Program-made: the position numbers and the translations under genes | Assembly: GCF_000769655.1 (NCBI RefSeq) | Contig: NZ_CP008887.1 | Coordinates: forward strand, 62,001 to 126,000 | DNA length: 64,000 bases | From: Thermococcus eurythermalis | GTDB taxonomy: Archaea; Methanobacteriota_B; Thermococci; Thermococcales; Thermococcaceae | Reading direction: 5' to 3' | Shown here: positions 1-7,925 of the stretch, in pieces | Layout of the letters: the number at the start of each line of letters is the position of its first letter | Position numbering within the stretch: the stretch's first letter is position 1 | The notes under the pieces: model-generated | Database searches by the model: none | What the model was told of the DNA's origin: nothing | What the model saw: only the letters and a program-made list of their open reading frames with translations

Positions 1-277
<277 letters not shown>

Positions 278-317
278 GCCCTCAATTCTTTTCCCCTTCC
301 CCCTTAATATGCTCTTG

Positions 318-1415
318 TTACTTAAACACTGCCTCAAGCACCGGGTCTGGGATTTTATAATGAACGTTTCGGCCGTCCTTAACCTTCTGAAGGAAGGAGG
401 AATCAACAAGCGCCTTCAAGAGCCTTGCCAGCACGCTGTCGACCACACTTTTACCCTCCTTCCGTTCGAGGTGCTCCTTTATCTCCTCCCAAGTGTTCTT
501 TCCGCTCGCGACGGCACGCATTATTTCAAGGTAGCGTTTCCTCGCCAAAGGCCTCTTTGAGAGGAAGTTCTCAAACTCCTCCAGCGCGAGTCTCCTGGCC
601 TCTTCAAAGACCTCCTCGACGACTTCTTCAGAGGGGCCCTTCTCAAGAACCCTCCTGCCAAAGAGAACGAGCCAACCTACGATGCCGTCGAGCCTCTCCA
701 CCGCGGTCTCGATTAGCTCTTCTGGAGGGGAAAGTTCAACCTGCTCGAACCCCTTAATCAGAAAGTCCCTGCTCTGCTCCCGCGTGAACCTTGGGAGTGT
801 AACCTCGTGGAAGTACCTGCCGTAGAGGGGCGCCCGGGGGTCGTCAACGCCGAGGTAGTCGTGGAGCAGGCCAACTTCAGAGCCTGTCATGACTATTCTC
901 AGGTTCGAGTAGTCGTAGAGGTGAGCGATTAGGCCCGCGAACTCGCTCCCGACGGGGCCCCTCAGATACTGCACCTCATCGAAGGCCAGAACAACACCGT
1001 ATCTCTCAAGTTCCCGGAACAGCGCTATTAAGTCGGTTTTCTCCTCGCGCCAGGAGAGGTTGACGCCGAAGCTCAGAACTCGAAGGCCCGTTATGGCCCT
1101 TAGGTTTTCCTTGAGTTCCTCCCAGAGGTTGCGGTTCTCGCGGAAGAAAAGGTTTAGGGAGCTCTCTATCCGCTTGTAAACGTCCATTCTGGAGTTTGGA
1201 TTCACCCCCCTGAAGTCCACGAGGACGTAGGGAAGGCCGAGTTCGTTCAGCCCCACGAGGAGGAGGGAAGTCTTCCCCAACCTTCTGATTCCCGTGATGA
1301 CCGTGAGGGGGTTGTTCGAGCGGAGGGAGTTTTCAAAATCGCTCAGCTCCTTCTCACGGTCGTACAAATCCTCACGCTTTCTCTTTGGTCTCGTGTCAAA
1401 GTACAGAACTACCAC
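318..1415 (-). CDS. Archaeal ATPase, PF01637-type STAND/AAA family (copy 1)
   Basis: A 365-residue P-loop ATPase. Walker A is GIRRLGKTS near residues 42-50, preceded by the family motif REDLYDREKEL; Walker B is VVLAFDEVQYL, followed by sensor-like MTGSEVGLLHDYLG. The C-terminal third is predicted winged-helix (RLLKALVDSSFLQK). The family is expanded in Thermococcales and its roles are mostly unknown. It is a paralogue of the gene at 21795-22919, with the same motif order and length. The GTG start at 1415 lies about 25-30 bp from a TATA element, suggesting a nearly leaderless transcript. A start at CTG 1406 would align better with the paralogue. The start region overlaps paired palindromes. 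Confidence 0.85.
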   Translation of the reverse strand: MVVLYFDTRPKRKREDLYDREKELSDFENSLRSNNPLTVITGIRRLGKTSLLLVGLNELGLPYVLVDFRGVNPNSRMDVYKRIESSLNLFFRENRNLWEELKENLRAITGLRVLSFGVNLSWREEKTDLIALFRELERYGVVLAFDEVQYLRGPVGSEFAGLIAHLYDYSNLRIVMTGSEVGLLHDYLGVDDPRAPLYGRYFHEVTLPRFTREQSRDFLIKGFEQVELSPPEELIETAVERLDGIVGWLVLFGRRVLEKGPSEEVVEEVFEEARRLALEEFENFLSKRPLARKRYLEIMRAVASGKNTWEEIKEHLERKEGKSVVDSVLARLLKALVDSSFLQKVKDGRNVHYKIPDPVLEAVFK

Positions 1416-1452
1416 CCCAGTAGTTAACTACCGGGGCAGGAGTTATAAGGGT
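1409..1452 (-). promoter_or_regulatory. TATA box with paired 15-bp inverted boxes at ATPase copy 1
   Basis: Read toward the gene, the order is CCCTTATAACT (TATA, about 1441-1452), then CTCCTGCCCCGGTAG, TTAA, CTACTGGGGTGGTAG, with the GTG start inside the second box. The two boxes form an imperfect inverted repeat (11 of 15) around a TTAA centre, 19 bp apart centre to centre. The ATPase paralogue at 21.8 kb has the same TATA sequence and the same 19-bp box spacing but different box sequences. The boxes cover the expected transcription start, so autoregulation is a reasonable inference. Confidence 0.6.
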
Positions 1453-1492
1453 TTTGATGTTCTAAAGCTTGGAGAAGGAAGTTGCATGAGGT

Positions 1493-1828
1493 TTAACCCT
1501 TCAGCTTCAGCTCGCCCTCCTTTTCTATGGCCTTCAGCGTGGACTCCAGCCTGCTGAAGAGCGCCCGGAGGGCCTCCCCGGGGGCCTTGGCGTAGTAAAC
1601 GTAACCCAGCCAACCCCTGTTCACGAGGGTTCTCTCGACGAGGCCCAGCTCAAGGAGGTGCTTCAGCTTTTCCCTGACGATTCTCTCGGACAAGCCGAGG
1701 GTTTTCGCAATCTGCCTCGGCGTCAGTGACTCCCGCTGAAGGAGGGAGTAGATTTTTATCTCAGACTCACCGAGTTCAAAGGCCTTCAGGCTTTTCGAGA
1801 GGGCACGGAGCACATCCTCCATCGGCAA
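1493..1828 (-). CDS. Winged-helix transcriptional regulator, TrmB/ArsR-like
   Basis: A 111-residue protein with an HTH at about residues 20-75: LGESEIKIYSLLQRESLTPR followed by QIAKTLGLSERIVREKLKHL, typical of the TrmB/MarR-like winged helix. After the HTH there is only a short basic wing (VNRGWLGYVYYAK) and a C-terminal helix (LFSRLESTLKAIEKEG) that could dimerise. There is no ligand-binding domain of the kind seen in full-length TrmB. It is divergent from the UbiA operon starting at 1914, so it may regulate that operon; the target is not shown by sequence. Confidence 0.75.
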   Translation of the reverse strand: MPMEDVLRALSKSLKAFELGESEIKIYSLLQRESLTPRQIAKTLGLSERIVREKLKHLLELGLVERTLVNRGWLGYVYYAKAPGEALRALFSRLESTLKAIEKEGELKLKG

Positions 1829-1913
1829 CCCCCTGAAGATTTTCCTTCATACCTATCCCCCAGTTAGTGAAAAGGTTTATAACGCTTTCTTCAAAGGGTG
1901 AGCGGTGGTAGTG

Positions 1914-2723
1914 ATGACATCGATTTCAGCCGTTGTTAGAAACCTCCGGCCACTGGAGGGGAGGGCCTACATAGCACTGATTGGGTTCGCCCTTCTGATG
2001 AACTGGGGGAGTGCCGAGGTATATGAGCTCGTTACAGCGTTCCTGGCGGGAGTCCTCTTCGTGTGGTACGCTTTCTCAATAAACAACTGCTTCGACGTTG
2101 ATACGGATTCCAAAAATCCAGTGAAGGTTAAGAAGAACCCCATAGCCTCCGGAGAACTGTCGTTTAGAGAAGGGCTGGCGATATCTGCTCTGCTCGCGGT
2201 GACGGGGCTCGGACTTGCACTGACCACAAATGGAACCGCGTTTGCGGTTTACGTTGCAATGCTAATCCTCGCCACACTCTATTCGGCCCCACCGAGGCTT
2301 AAAGCGAGGCCCATAGTTGACGTGCTGTCTCACGGGCTGTTCTTCGGGGGTCTGCCCTTCATCTACGGGGCGCTCATCGATGGGAGCCTTTCAGAGGCGG
2401 AAATCCTGATAGCCACAGGGATAACCCTCTACTCCTTCGCCCTCGAGCTGAGGAATCACCTCTCGGACTACGAGAGCGACCTAAGGGCCGGACTCAGGAC
2501 AACCCCGATAGTCATTGGGAAAGGGAGGAGCGAGCTCCTCGTGGAGGTTTTCTCGGTCCTCGCTATCGCGGTAACTCTGTACACCCTCAAGCCCCACCTG
2601 ATAATCGCGTCCTCCCTAATGTTCGCTGGGCGCGGGCTGGGGATCAACCAGAGGACGGTCTACCGCATCTTCGACATGGCTATGGTCGGGGCAGTTTTAG
2701 CGGCTGGAGGGACGGCGTTATGA
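1914..2723 (+). CDS. UbiA-family prenyltransferase
   Basis: An integral membrane protein of 269 residues with about eight hydrophobic segments. The two Asp-rich motifs of the UbiA superfamily are present: NNCFDVDTDSKNP near residue 60 and HLSDYESDLRAG near residue 180; both normally bind Mg-prenyl diphosphate. Family members attach prenyl chains to aromatic, glycerol-phosphate or sugar acceptors; the acceptor here is unknown. ATG 1914 is chosen because GGTGG lies 5 nt upstream; GTG 1905 is an alternative. TATA-like AGGTTTATAAC lies near 1873-1883. It overlaps the next gene by 4 bp (ATGA), so the three genes to 4770 form an operon. Confidence 0.85.
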   Translation: MTSISAVVRNLRPLEGRAYIALIGFALLMNWGSAEVYELVTAFLAGVLFVWYAFSINNCFDVDTDSKNPVKVKKNPIASGELSFREGLAISALLAVTGLGLALTTNGTAFAVYVAMLILATLYSAPPRLKARPIVDVLSHGLFFGGLPFIYGALIDGSLSEAEILIATGITLYSFALELRNHLSDYESDLRAGLRTTPIVIGKGRSELLVEVFSVLAIAVTLYTLKPHLIIASSLMFAGRGLGINQRTVYRIFDMAMVGAVLAAGGTAL

Positions 2724-3616
2724 AGAAAAGAACCCTCCTTTCAGTCCTCGCCCTCCTGTTTTCCTTAGGCTACATTGCCCATACAATCGACGTTAAGGAG
2801 CTAAAGGAGGCCATCTCAACGGCAGACCCGAGGTTTCTCCTCCTGGCCTTGGGAATGGCGTTTTTGGCTATACTTGTCTCAACTCTGAGATGGTACATCG
2901 TCCTCAGGAAGCTCCAAGAGACGAGCTTCAGGCGAACCTTTACCGCGATTCTGAGCGGTTTCTACATGATGGCCTTCCTCCCCCCGAGTGTGGGGCACGT
3001 TGCCAAGGTGAAGCTCGTCGGAGGGGACTACTTCAAAGCATTGTCCGCCCTCGCCTTCGGGATTTCCCTGGAGGTTCTAATCATCGCCGGTATCTCCCTC
3101 CTCGTATTCGGCGCCACCAAGTGGGGTATTTTTCTGCTTGGGGTTCTCTTCCTAATCCTGTTCTACGATAGAGGGGCTTATACGCTCCTCAACAGGGGGA
3201 TTGCCGTAATCCGACCTCTCAGCCCCAAGCTCGCCGAACGGCTTGGAAACTACCTTGAGAGGACGTATTCGGGGTGGAGGCGCTCCAGAAGGGACCCAAC
3301 AACCTTCACGCTGTCGCTTCTCCTCTCTGTGCTCGCGGTGCTCCTGCAGGTTGCTGGAATAATCGCCGTTGGAAGGGCCTTCGGACTTCCTGTTGGCCTG
3401 CTGGATGCATTCAAGGCTTTCATACTCAGCACCCTTTTCGCGAGCCTGAGCGGTATCCCCTCGGGAATCGGGGCAAACGAGCTCGGTATAACCCTCGCCC
3501 TCGGTTCGTCAACGAAGAGCTCCCTCGTTGCCTTCACGTACAAGTTCATCTATCAGTACCTCTGGTCGCTTGTCGGAGCGGTCGAGTTCTACAGGGCGGT
3601 GGGGGGTAGGTCATGA
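2720..3616 (+). CDS. Flippase-like membrane protein, UPF0104 / LPG-synthase TM domain (copy 1)
   Basis: A 298-residue multi-pass protein matching the UPF0104 / lysylphosphatidylglycerol-synthase transmembrane domain family. Some archaeal members (AglD, AglR) act in dolichol-linked sugar assembly. Visible family motifs are LRWYIVLRKL, FYMMAFLPPSVGHVAKVKL and, near the C-terminus, SGIPSGIGANELGITLAL followed by YKFIYQYLWSLVGAVEF. It is coupled to the UbiA gene upstream (ATGA overlap) and to a glycosyltransferase downstream (4-bp overlap). The context suggests moving or modifying a prenyl-linked glycan; this is inference. A second copy lies at 7926-8801. Confidence 0.85.
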   Translation: MKKRTLLSVLALLFSLGYIAHTIDVKELKEAISTADPRFLLLALGMAFLAILVSTLRWYIVLRKLQETSFRRTFTAILSGFYMMAFLPPSVGHVAKVKLVGGDYFKALSALAFGISLEVLIIAGISLLVFGATKWGIFLLGVLFLILFYDRGAYTLLNRGIAVIRPLSPKLAERLGNYLERTYSGWRRSRRDPTTFTLSLLLSVLAVLLQVAGIIAVGRAFGLPVGLLDAFKAFILSTLFASLSGIPSGIGANELGITLALGSSTKSSLVAFTYKFIYQYLWSLVGAVEFYRAVGGRS

Positions 3617-4770
3617 GGATAGCGCTCGTGAGCGACTGGTACTACCCGAAGGTCGGAGGAGTTGCGAGCCACATGCACCATCTTGCAATACATCTGAAAA
3701 GGAGGGGCCATGATGTCGCAATCGTGACCAACGACCTCGAAACCGGGAAGGAGAAAGAACTCGAAGAGAGAGGAATCGAGCTGAGAAAGATTCCCGGGAC
3801 TATGAGCCCAATTCTGGGTATAAACCTTACCTACAGCTTGAAATCCAACAGGGAGCTCGGCGAGTACCTGAAAGATTTTGACGTGATTCATTCCCACCAC
3901 GCGTTCACGCCACTGTCTCTCAAAGCCGCAAAAGCCGGCAGAAACCTCGGAAAGGCCACGCTCCTGACGACGCACAGCATATCGCTCTCCCACGAGTCCT
4001 CCCTCTGGAAGGCCCTCGGGCTGACGTTCCCCCTCTTCAGCCACTACCTGGGCTTTCCCCACAGGATAATAGCCGTCAGCAAGGCGGCAAAAGCGTTCAT
4101 AGAGCACTTCACGGACTCCCCTGTCGAGATAATCCCGAACGGCGTTGACGACGAGGTCTTCAGACCCATTAGCGAGGGGGAGAAGGAAAAAGTCAAGGAG
4201 GAGCTCAGCATCGAGGGGCGCGTTGTCCTCTACGTCAGCAGGATGTCGCCGAGAAAAGGGGCTCACGTCCTCCTAAACGCCTTTCAGAGGATTGCGAGGG
4301 AGTTCGATGACGTCGTTCTCGTGATGGTGGGCTCGGGTGAGATGCTCCCCCTGCTCAAGGCCCAGGCGAAGTTCCTTGGAATAAGTGAGAGGGTTCGTTT
4401 CATGGGCTACGTCCCCAACGAGCTCCTGCCTAAGCTGTACGCGTCGGCTGATGTTTTCGTGCTCCCCTCCATAACGGCTGAAGCCTTTGGAATAGTGGTT
4501 CTTGAGGCGATGGCCTCGGGCGTTCCAGTGGTGGCGACGACTGTTGGTGGGATTCCCGAGGTGGTTGAGAGGAGCGGAAGCGGTCTTTTAGTGCCCCCAG
4601 GGGATGAACTCGCACTCGGGCAGGCCGTAAGCAGAATTTTGGCGGACGAGGATTTTGCAAGGGAGCTCGGGGAAGCGGGGAGAAGGGCTGTCGAGGCAGA
4701 ATACTCCTGGAAGGTCGTGGCTGGCAAGATTGAGAAGGCTTACGAGGAAGTCCTACTCCCCCTCGGCTGA
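3613..4770 (+). CDS. Glycosyltransferase family 4 (GT-B fold)
   Basis: A 385-residue GT-B enzyme. The N-terminal acceptor domain starts MRIALVSDWYYPKVGGVASH with the glycine-rich GGV loop, followed by DVIHSHHAFTP. The C-terminal nucleotide-sugar domain has VLYVSRMSPRKGAHVLLNAF, the E-x7-E motif in EAFGIVVLEAMASGVPVV, and GIPEVV. This is the pattern of PIG-A/PimA-like retaining transferases. The sugar and acceptor cannot be inferred. It is the last gene of the operon with UbiA and the flippase-like protein, which suggests a lipid-linked sugar product. Confidence 0.9.
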   Translation: MRIALVSDWYYPKVGGVASHMHHLAIHLKRRGHDVAIVTNDLETGKEKELEERGIELRKIPGTMSPILGINLTYSLKSNRELGEYLKDFDVIHSHHAFTPLSLKAAKAGRNLGKATLLTTHSISLSHESSLWKALGLTFPLFSHYLGFPHRIIAVSKAAKAFIEHFTDSPVEIIPNGVDDEVFRPISEGEKEKVKEELSIEGRVVLYVSRMSPRKGAHVLLNAFQRIAREFDDVVLVMVGSGEMLPLLKAQAKFLGISERVRFMGYVPNELLPKLYASADVFVLPSITAEAFGIVVLEAMASGVPVVATTVGGIPEVVERSGSGLLVPPGDELALGQAVSRILADEDFARELGEAGRRAVEAEYSWKVVAGKIEKAYEEVLLPLG

Positions 4771-4803
4771 GCTACCTTTTTTAAGGGACGTTTCCAGGGA
4801 GAG

Positions 4804-4863
4804 ACGGCGATGACGAGCCTCACGGTAGCTGAAACGTGATGAGGGGTATACTGACTGAGCCGT
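4804..4863 (+). ncRNA. C/D box sRNA candidate 1 (2'-O-methylation guide)
   Basis: Full archaeal C/D architecture: stem ACGGC 4804-4808, C box ATGACGA 4810-4816, 12-nt guide GCCTCACGGTAG, D' CTGA 4829-4832, 3-nt spacer, C' GTGATGA 4836-4842, 12-nt guide GGGGTATACTGA, D CTGA 4855-4858, and closing stem GCCGT 4859-4863, exactly complementary to the 5' stem. The first guide complements TACCGTGAGG, a stretch I recall as conserved in domain I of 23S rRNA; the D'+5 rule would place the methyl on the second C. The second target is not recognised. The only deviation from consensus is C-box position 5. The fibrillarin and Nop5 genes for this machinery lie at 32.9-34.8 kb. Confidence 0.85.
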
Positions 4864-4896
4864 TAGGCTTTTATCTTCCCTTTCTTGAAGAGAAGC

Positions 4897-4971
4897 GAGC
4901 GATGACGATCTCTAGGGTATCTGAGTCCGTGGCTTACACGGCAAAAATGATGAAAGCCAAAGGCCGAGCTC
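4897..4971 (+). ncRNA. C/D box sRNA candidate 2, tandem with the first
   Basis: Stem GAGC 4897-4900, C box ATGACGA 4902-4908, 12-nt guide TCTCTAGGGTAT, D' CTGA 4921-4924, a 22-nt linker containing hairpin CCGTG/CACGG (4927-4931 with 4937-4941), C' ATGATGA 4947-4953, 10-nt guide AAGCCAAAGG, D-like CCGA 4964-4967, and closing stem GCTC 4968-4971. The D box differs from CTGA at position 2. The stem-G-C-box arrangement is the same as in candidate 1, 34 bp upstream. The 3' end touches the stop codon of the convergent gene at 4970. I could not assign rRNA targets. Confidence 0.65.
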
Positions 4972-5311
4972 ACTCCTCTTCAAGCTCCTCAATTTCCTCA
5001 AGGATTTCCTCGAACTTCTTGAAGTCCTCTGTCTGTGCGAGCAGGGTTATGAACTCGTCTATCTCCTTCTTCTCAAGGAACGCACCCGCGAGGAGCTTTC
5101 CTGTGTAGCGGTTGTTCTTTATCTCCCAGAACATGTAGAACTCGGGGAAGTGCTCCTTTATCTTCCTGTAGGCGACGCCGTACTTCGAGTCTTTCAGCGG
5201 GTTCTGTTCGAGATAGAAGTGTCCGGGCTCGAGCTCAATTATGTGGAGAAGGGCACCGCGTTTTGTCTTAACAAGCTTAACCTTAACATCCCACTCCTTC
5301 AGAACTTTCAT
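4970..5311 (-). CDS. Conserved hypothetical protein, acidic C-terminus
   Basis: A 113-residue protein starting MKVLKEWDVKVKLVKTKRG; ATG 5311 is preceded by GGTGG at good spacing, and upstream in-frame starts lack an RBS. The body has mixed beta-strand and Trp/Tyr-rich segments (EFYMFWEIKNNRYTGKLL) suggesting a small compact domain. The tail is a very acidic helix (KKFEEILEEIEELEEE). I recognise no domain or catalytic motif. It is 69 bp downstream of gcvH on the same strand and may be cotranscribed with it. Confidence 0.7.
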   Translation of the reverse strand: MKVLKEWDVKVKLVKTKRGALLHIIELEPGHFYLEQNPLKDSKYGVAYRKIKEHFPEFYMFWEIKNNRYTGKLLAGAFLEKKEIDEFITLLAQTEDFKKFEEILEEIEELEEE

Positions 5312-5379
5312 GGGGACCACCGAAGAGAATAGGGCTGTAAAATACTTAAAGCTTCCTGAGGAAGAGAAAAGGAGGGCGC

Positions 5380-5784
5380 TCAAAGGCTCTCCAGATACTT
5401 TGCGTAGGCCTGGGCGTCCATGAGCTCCTTGAGCTCCTCTTCAAGGTTAGTCGGCTTGAGCTTGGCAATCCAGTGCTCGTAGGGGTCTTCGTTGAGGAGC
5501 TCCGGTGAGTCCTCGAGCTCCTCGTTGACCTCAACGACCTCCCCGCTGACCGGGGCGTAGACCTCGCTGACGGCCTTGACGCTCTCCAGCTCGCAGAGGA
5601 CGTCGCCCTTGTTTACCTCCTTCCCGACCTCAGGGAGCTCGACGTAAGCAAGGTCGCCGAGCTCCTTCTGGGCGTAGTCGCTGATTCCGACGAGGACGGT
5701 TCCGTCCTCAAGGATCTGGACCCACTCGTGATCCTTCGTGTAGTAGAGCCCCTCCTTAACCTTGTATTCCCCGACTTCAATCAT
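5380..5784 (-). CDS. gcvH: Glycine cleavage system H protein
   Basis: A 134-residue lipoyl-carrier protein of the glycine cleavage complex. It shows the family N-terminus YYTKDHEWVQILEDG, the ISDYAQKELGDLAYVELPEVG block and the lipoylation site in CELESVKAVSEVYAPVSGEV, where the Lys carries lipoate. Length is normal for archaeal H proteins. ATG 5784 is preceded by GGTGAT with suitable spacing; ATG 5790 is an alternative. The promoter AGGTTTAAATGCC lies at about 5813-5826. No P, T or L protein gene is in the window. Confidence 0.95.
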   Translation of the reverse strand: MIEVGEYKVKEGLYYTKDHEWVQILEDGTVLVGISDYAQKELGDLAYVELPEVGKEVNKGDVLCELESVKAVSEVYAPVSGEVVEVNEELEDSPELLNEDPYEHWIAKLKPTNLEEELKELMDAQAYAKYLESL

Positions 5785-5869
5785 GAACATCACCGTCCAC
5801 AGTAGCAAGTTTGGGCATTTAAACCTTTCTTGAACGTTAAGGTGTAAAACTGAGGATTAGGTCCCCAAA

Positions 5870-5920
5870 AGTCTGGCAGCTTTTCGTTTTGGGCCACTGG
5901 GCTCGATTGGGCACCAGACT
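5870..5920. other. Possible long hairpin in the gcvH-pdaD intergenic region
   Basis: The divergent spacer 5785-6021 holds two promoters and, between them, AGTCTGG (5870-5876) and its exact complement CCAGACT (5914-5920) with a 37-base loop. A 7-bp stem with this loop could occur by chance. I see no C/D boxes, ORF or tRNA features in it. Confidence 0.25.
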
Positions 5921-5943
5921 GCTCTCCGTCGCCGTACAAAACT

Positions 5944-5974
5944 CCCAAAATTTTTTGGGCAAGGTTTATAAGCC
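5944..5974 (+). promoter_or_regulatory. pdaD promoter with upstream palindrome
   Basis: TATA element AGGTTTATAAGCC lies at about 5962-5974, roughly 50 bp before the pdaD ATG. Immediately upstream is a perfect inverted repeat CCCAAAA-TT-TTTTGGG (5944-5959) abutting the BRE position, where a bound repressor or activator could affect TFB/TBP loading. Confidence 0.6.
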
Positions 5975-6021
5975 AATTGCAAAGCGTGTGGAGTGAGCGA
6001 CAGAATTTGAGGGTGGTGAGA

Positions 6022-6495
6022 ATGAGCTGGACTACTCCAAAGAGGGCTTTCATAGGAGCGGCCGCCGCTGAGGGCGGGACAAAGCTTAACGCCTTTGACA
6101 ACGCACTCCTCAAGCTCGGTATAGGCAACGTGAACCTCGTCAAGCTCAGCAGTGTCATCCCGGCACACATCGAGTGGATAGACAAGGTGCACGACGTCCC
6201 AATTGGAATGCTCCTGCCGACGGTCTACGCGCACATCGAGAGCGACGAGCCGGGAATGACCATCAGCGCGGCCCTCGGAGTCGGGATAAGCAAGAACAAC
6301 GAAGGTGGCTTAATCTACGAGTACGCCGGCTACTGCACGAAGGAAGAGGCCGAGAGAATCGTCAGGAAGATGGTTGAGGAAGGCTTCGCCAAGAGGGGCT
6401 GGGAGCTGGCCGAGTTTAAGGCCGCCAGTGCCGAGATAACCGTCAAGGACAAGCCGGCCGCGGCGGTGGCCGTTGTGGTCATGTTCCCCTACTGA
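6022..6495 (+). CDS. pdaD: Pyruvoyl-dependent arginine decarboxylase
   Basis: A 157-residue proenzyme that converts arginine to agmatine, the first step of polyamine synthesis in Thermococcales. Self-cleavage between the two serines of KLSSVIPAHIE yields the beta chain and the pyruvoyl-bearing alpha chain. Other family blocks are present: GGTKLNAFDNALL, IPAHIEWID, MTISAALGVG and YEYAG. ATG 6022 has GGTGGTGAG just upstream. The spermidine synthase gene lies 560 bp downstream, supporting the agmatine / aminopropylagmatine route. The 3' end overlaps the convergent gene by 7 bp. Confidence 0.95.
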   Translation: MSWTTPKRAFIGAAAAEGGTKLNAFDNALLKLGIGNVNLVKLSSVIPAHIEWIDKVHDVPIGMLLPTVYAHIESDEPGMTISAALGVGISKNNEGGLIYEYAGYCTKEEAERIVRKMVEEGFAKRGWELAEFKAASAEITVKDKPAAAVAVVVMFPY

Positions 6496-6962
6496 ACCCT
6501 TTTCCTTTCAACCAGCGTGAACTCGTTGTCGCCAGCTCTCTGGAACCTCATCTCATAACGAACGTGTCCTTTGGTTGCCCACACATCAACAACCGAATCC
6601 CCCGTCATCCAGAGAACATCAAAACCAAGTTTCTCCAAGGTATTCCTCAGCGGGCCTTCAAGCCTAGCTCCGGGAAGGAGAAGCTTTGGAGTTCCCTTGC
6701 CCTGGAGAAAGCGCCAGAGTGAAATAAAAAGGGCCCTGGGACTTTTTTCATCGGCAGGCAGTATGAAGAAAAGAGTACCATCGTCAATGAAGCGCTCAAG
6801 GTGATAGTCTTCAAATAAAACAACGTCTACGTCAACTCTAATCTCATTACCACCACTAATCTCTCCAACGAGATGAGGGATGCCGGGCGCACTTTCCCCG
6901 CTGATTTCAGTCCAGAGCTCAGAAATCTTCCGCGCCAAAAGCTTCCTCAGTTCCGCCTCCAT
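6489..6962 (-). CDS. Hypothetical protein between pdaD and speE
   Basis: A 157-residue protein starting MEAELRKLLARKISELWTEI, with alternating strands (IRVDVDVVLFEDYHLERF, GTLFFILPADEK) and a C-terminal YEMRFQRAGDNEFTLVERKR segment. There is no signal peptide or membrane segment, and I recognise no catalytic motif. It lies between the two polyamine genes on the opposite strand, back to back with speE, so the link to polyamines may be positional only. Confidence 0.65.
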   Translation of the reverse strand: MEAELRKLLARKISELWTEISGESAPGIPHLVGEISGGNEIRVDVDVVLFEDYHLERFIDDGTLFFILPADEKSPRALFISLWRFLQGKGTPKLLLPGARLEGPLRNTLEKLGFDVLWMTGDSVVDVWATKGHVRYEMRFQRAGDNEFTLVERKRVQ

Positions 6963-7056
6963 AATGTCCTAGACTCTTCCGAGGACTTAATAACTTTATC
7001 GTGAAGGAACCCATAGGTTTAAAACTCAAAAAGCGAGCTAAGCTCTGGTGAGGTTC

Positions 7057-7920
7057 ATGCCGTACAGTGAAGAGGAGAGAGCCTTTATTGAGTGGTATCC
7101 GAGAGGCTATGGTGTCGGCTTCAAAGTTACGAGGAGACTCTTCGAGACTCAGACGAAATACCAAAGGCTTGAGCTCTACGAGACCGAAGGGTTCGGCAAA
7201 CTCCTTGTTCTCGATGGGACAGTCCAGCTCGTGGAGGTCGGTGAGGAGAGCTACCACGAGGTGCTCGTCCACCCGGTAATGCTCGCACACCCCAACCCGA
7301 GGAGGGTTTTAGTGATTGGAGGTGGCGATGGGGGAACCTTAAGAGAGGTCCTGAAGCACAAAACCGTCGAAAAAGCCATAATGGTTGAGATTGATGAGGG
7401 AGTCGTCGAGGCATCGTACCTGTATCTCGACGTTGCAAAAGACCTCCTCGACCGACTAATCAAGGGAGAGGAAGAGAGGGCGAAGCTGATAATCGGAGAC
7501 GGAGTTGAGTACCTGAAAAACACGGAAGAGCGCTTCGACGTCATAATCGTTGATTCAACAGACCCCGTTGGCCCGGCAAAGCTCCTGTTCAGTGAGGAGT
7601 TCTACAGAACGGCCTACGAGAAGCTCAACGAGAAGGGCCTCTACATCACCCAGGCCGGGAGCGTCTACCTCTTCACCAACGAGCTCCTCGACGCCTATAA
7701 GGCCATGAAGAAGGTCTTCGACAAGGTCTACTACTTCAGCTTCCCGGTGATAGGCTACGCCTCACCGTGGAGCTTCCTCGTGGGTGTCAAAGGAGACATA
7801 GACTTCACCCGCGTCGACGTGAGCAGGGCCCCGGAGAAGCTCTACTACTACGACCCCGAGAGGCACGAGACGCTCTTCCAGATGCCCAAATACGTCAGGG
7901 AACTCCTTGAAAAGGAGTGA
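7057..7920 (+). CDS. speE: Spermidine synthase family aminopropyltransferase
   Basis: A 287-residue enzyme of the polyamine aminopropyltransferase family. The decarboxy-SAM site is visible in [19 protein letters not shown] and [15 protein letters not shown]; the catalytic Asp is in [19 protein letters not shown] is the family signature near the N-terminus. Thermococcus homologues act on agmatine to form N1-aminopropylagmatine (known for the family; agrees with pdaD nearby). ATG 7057 has GGTGAGG 3 nt upstream; GTG 7048 is an alternative. TATA-like GGTTTAAAAC lies at about 7015-7025. The next gene starts 5 bp downstream, so the two are probably cotranscribed. Confidence 0.93.
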   Translation: MPYSEEERAFIEWYPRGYGVGFKVTRRLFETQTKYQRLELYETEGFGKLLVLDGTVQLVEVGEESYHEVLVHPVMLAHPNPRRVLVIGGGDGGTLREVLKHKTVEKAIMVEIDEGVVEASYLYLDVAKDLLDRLIKGEEERAKLIIGDGVEYLKNTEERFDVIIVDSTDPVGPAKLLFSEEFYRTAYEKLNEKGLYITQAGSVYLFTNELLDAYKAMKKVFDKVYYFSFPVIGYASPWSFLVGVKGDIDFTRVDVSRAPEKLYYYDPERHETLFQMPKYVRELLEKE

Positions 7921-7925
7921 AGGGC

